Part shown: in pieces, positions 63,979-64,000 of the stretch | How the letters are laid out: each line of letters begins with the position of its first letter | Numbering within the stretch: the first letter of the stretch is position 1 | DNA from: Legionellaceae bacterium | GTDB lineage: Bacteria > Pseudomonadota > Gammaproteobacteria > Legionellales > Legionellaceae | Direction: 5' to 3' | Assembly (NCBI GenBank): GCA_029210265.1 | Contig: JARGNP010000003.1 | Coordinates: 42,037-106,036, forward strand | Length of the DNA: 64,000 bases | Program-made: the position numbers and the translations under genes | Notes under the pieces: model-generated | What the model was told of the DNA's origin: nothing | The model's input: the letters and a program-made list of their open reading frames with translations, nothing else | Databases searched by the model: none

Positions 63979-64000
63979 AAATTTGACAAGCAGTTGTACC

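Overview
The window reads as chromosomal DNA of a host-associated gammaproteobacterium, most likely of the order Legionellales (Legionella, Coxiella, Aquicella or Berkiella relatives). The placement is inference. It rests on ordinary gammaproteobacterial housekeeping genes, AT-leaning DNA, a 17-kDa-antigen-type lipoprotein, legiolysin-type tyrosine catabolism, and many lineage-specific proteins with coiled coils, hydrophobic hairpins, eukaryote-like domains and Ser/Glu-rich C-termini. Such proteins are typical of Dot/Icm (type IVB) effector repertoires. No secretion-system, rRNA, tRNA, insertion-sequence, phage or CRISPR locus is seen here, so delivery by a type IVB system cannot be shown from this window.

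Layout. 0-5.5 kb: aroB (cut by the left edge) and aroK, an orphan effector-like gene, then mrcA. 5.5-10.7 kb: a predicted serine hydrolase with coiled coil and membrane hairpin, a small ORF, a membrane-anchored pair, and a secreted HAD-fold protein. 10.7-19.4 kb: ald, etfAB, a 17-kDa-like lipoprotein, alr and dnaB on the minus strand; a GnnA-like oxidoreductase, lpxB and fis on the plus strand. 19.4-28 kb: a proline-rich protein with tandem repeats and WH2-like motifs, an SDR, photolyase, an exported amine oxidase, then an accessory cluster with a small exported protein, an LDAH-like hydrolase, a mitochondrial-carrier-family protein and a GDSL lipase. 28-47.4 kb: a mostly minus-strand metabolic block (aminotransferase, beta-oxidation pair, hpt, thioredoxin, adk, pyruvate dehydrogenase operon, antiporter, ugpQ) with two effector-like genes. 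47.4-54.2 kb: leucine dehydrogenase, an O-methyltransferase and the hppD-fah-maiA tyrosine operon, with two unknown genes. 54.2-64 kb: an unknown acidic protein, a protein with a complete CE-clan cysteine-protease signature, an acid phosphatase, greA and carB (without carA beside it), and at the right end a small membrane protein and a protein with a deaminase-like zinc motif.

How it fits together. Metabolically the block supports amino-acid use (ald, leucine dehydrogenase, tyrosine breakdown), fatty-acid oxidation feeding electron-transfer flavoprotein, and acetyl-CoA from pyruvate. That suits a bacterium living on host amino acids and lipids. Between the housekeeping operons sit about a dozen candidate host-interaction genes rather than one island. 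The most striking are the CE-clan protease-like protein, the mitochondrial carrier, the polyproline/WH2-like repeat protein and the OTT_1508-like deaminase candidate. All functional statements come from reading motifs by eye; no database search was run.
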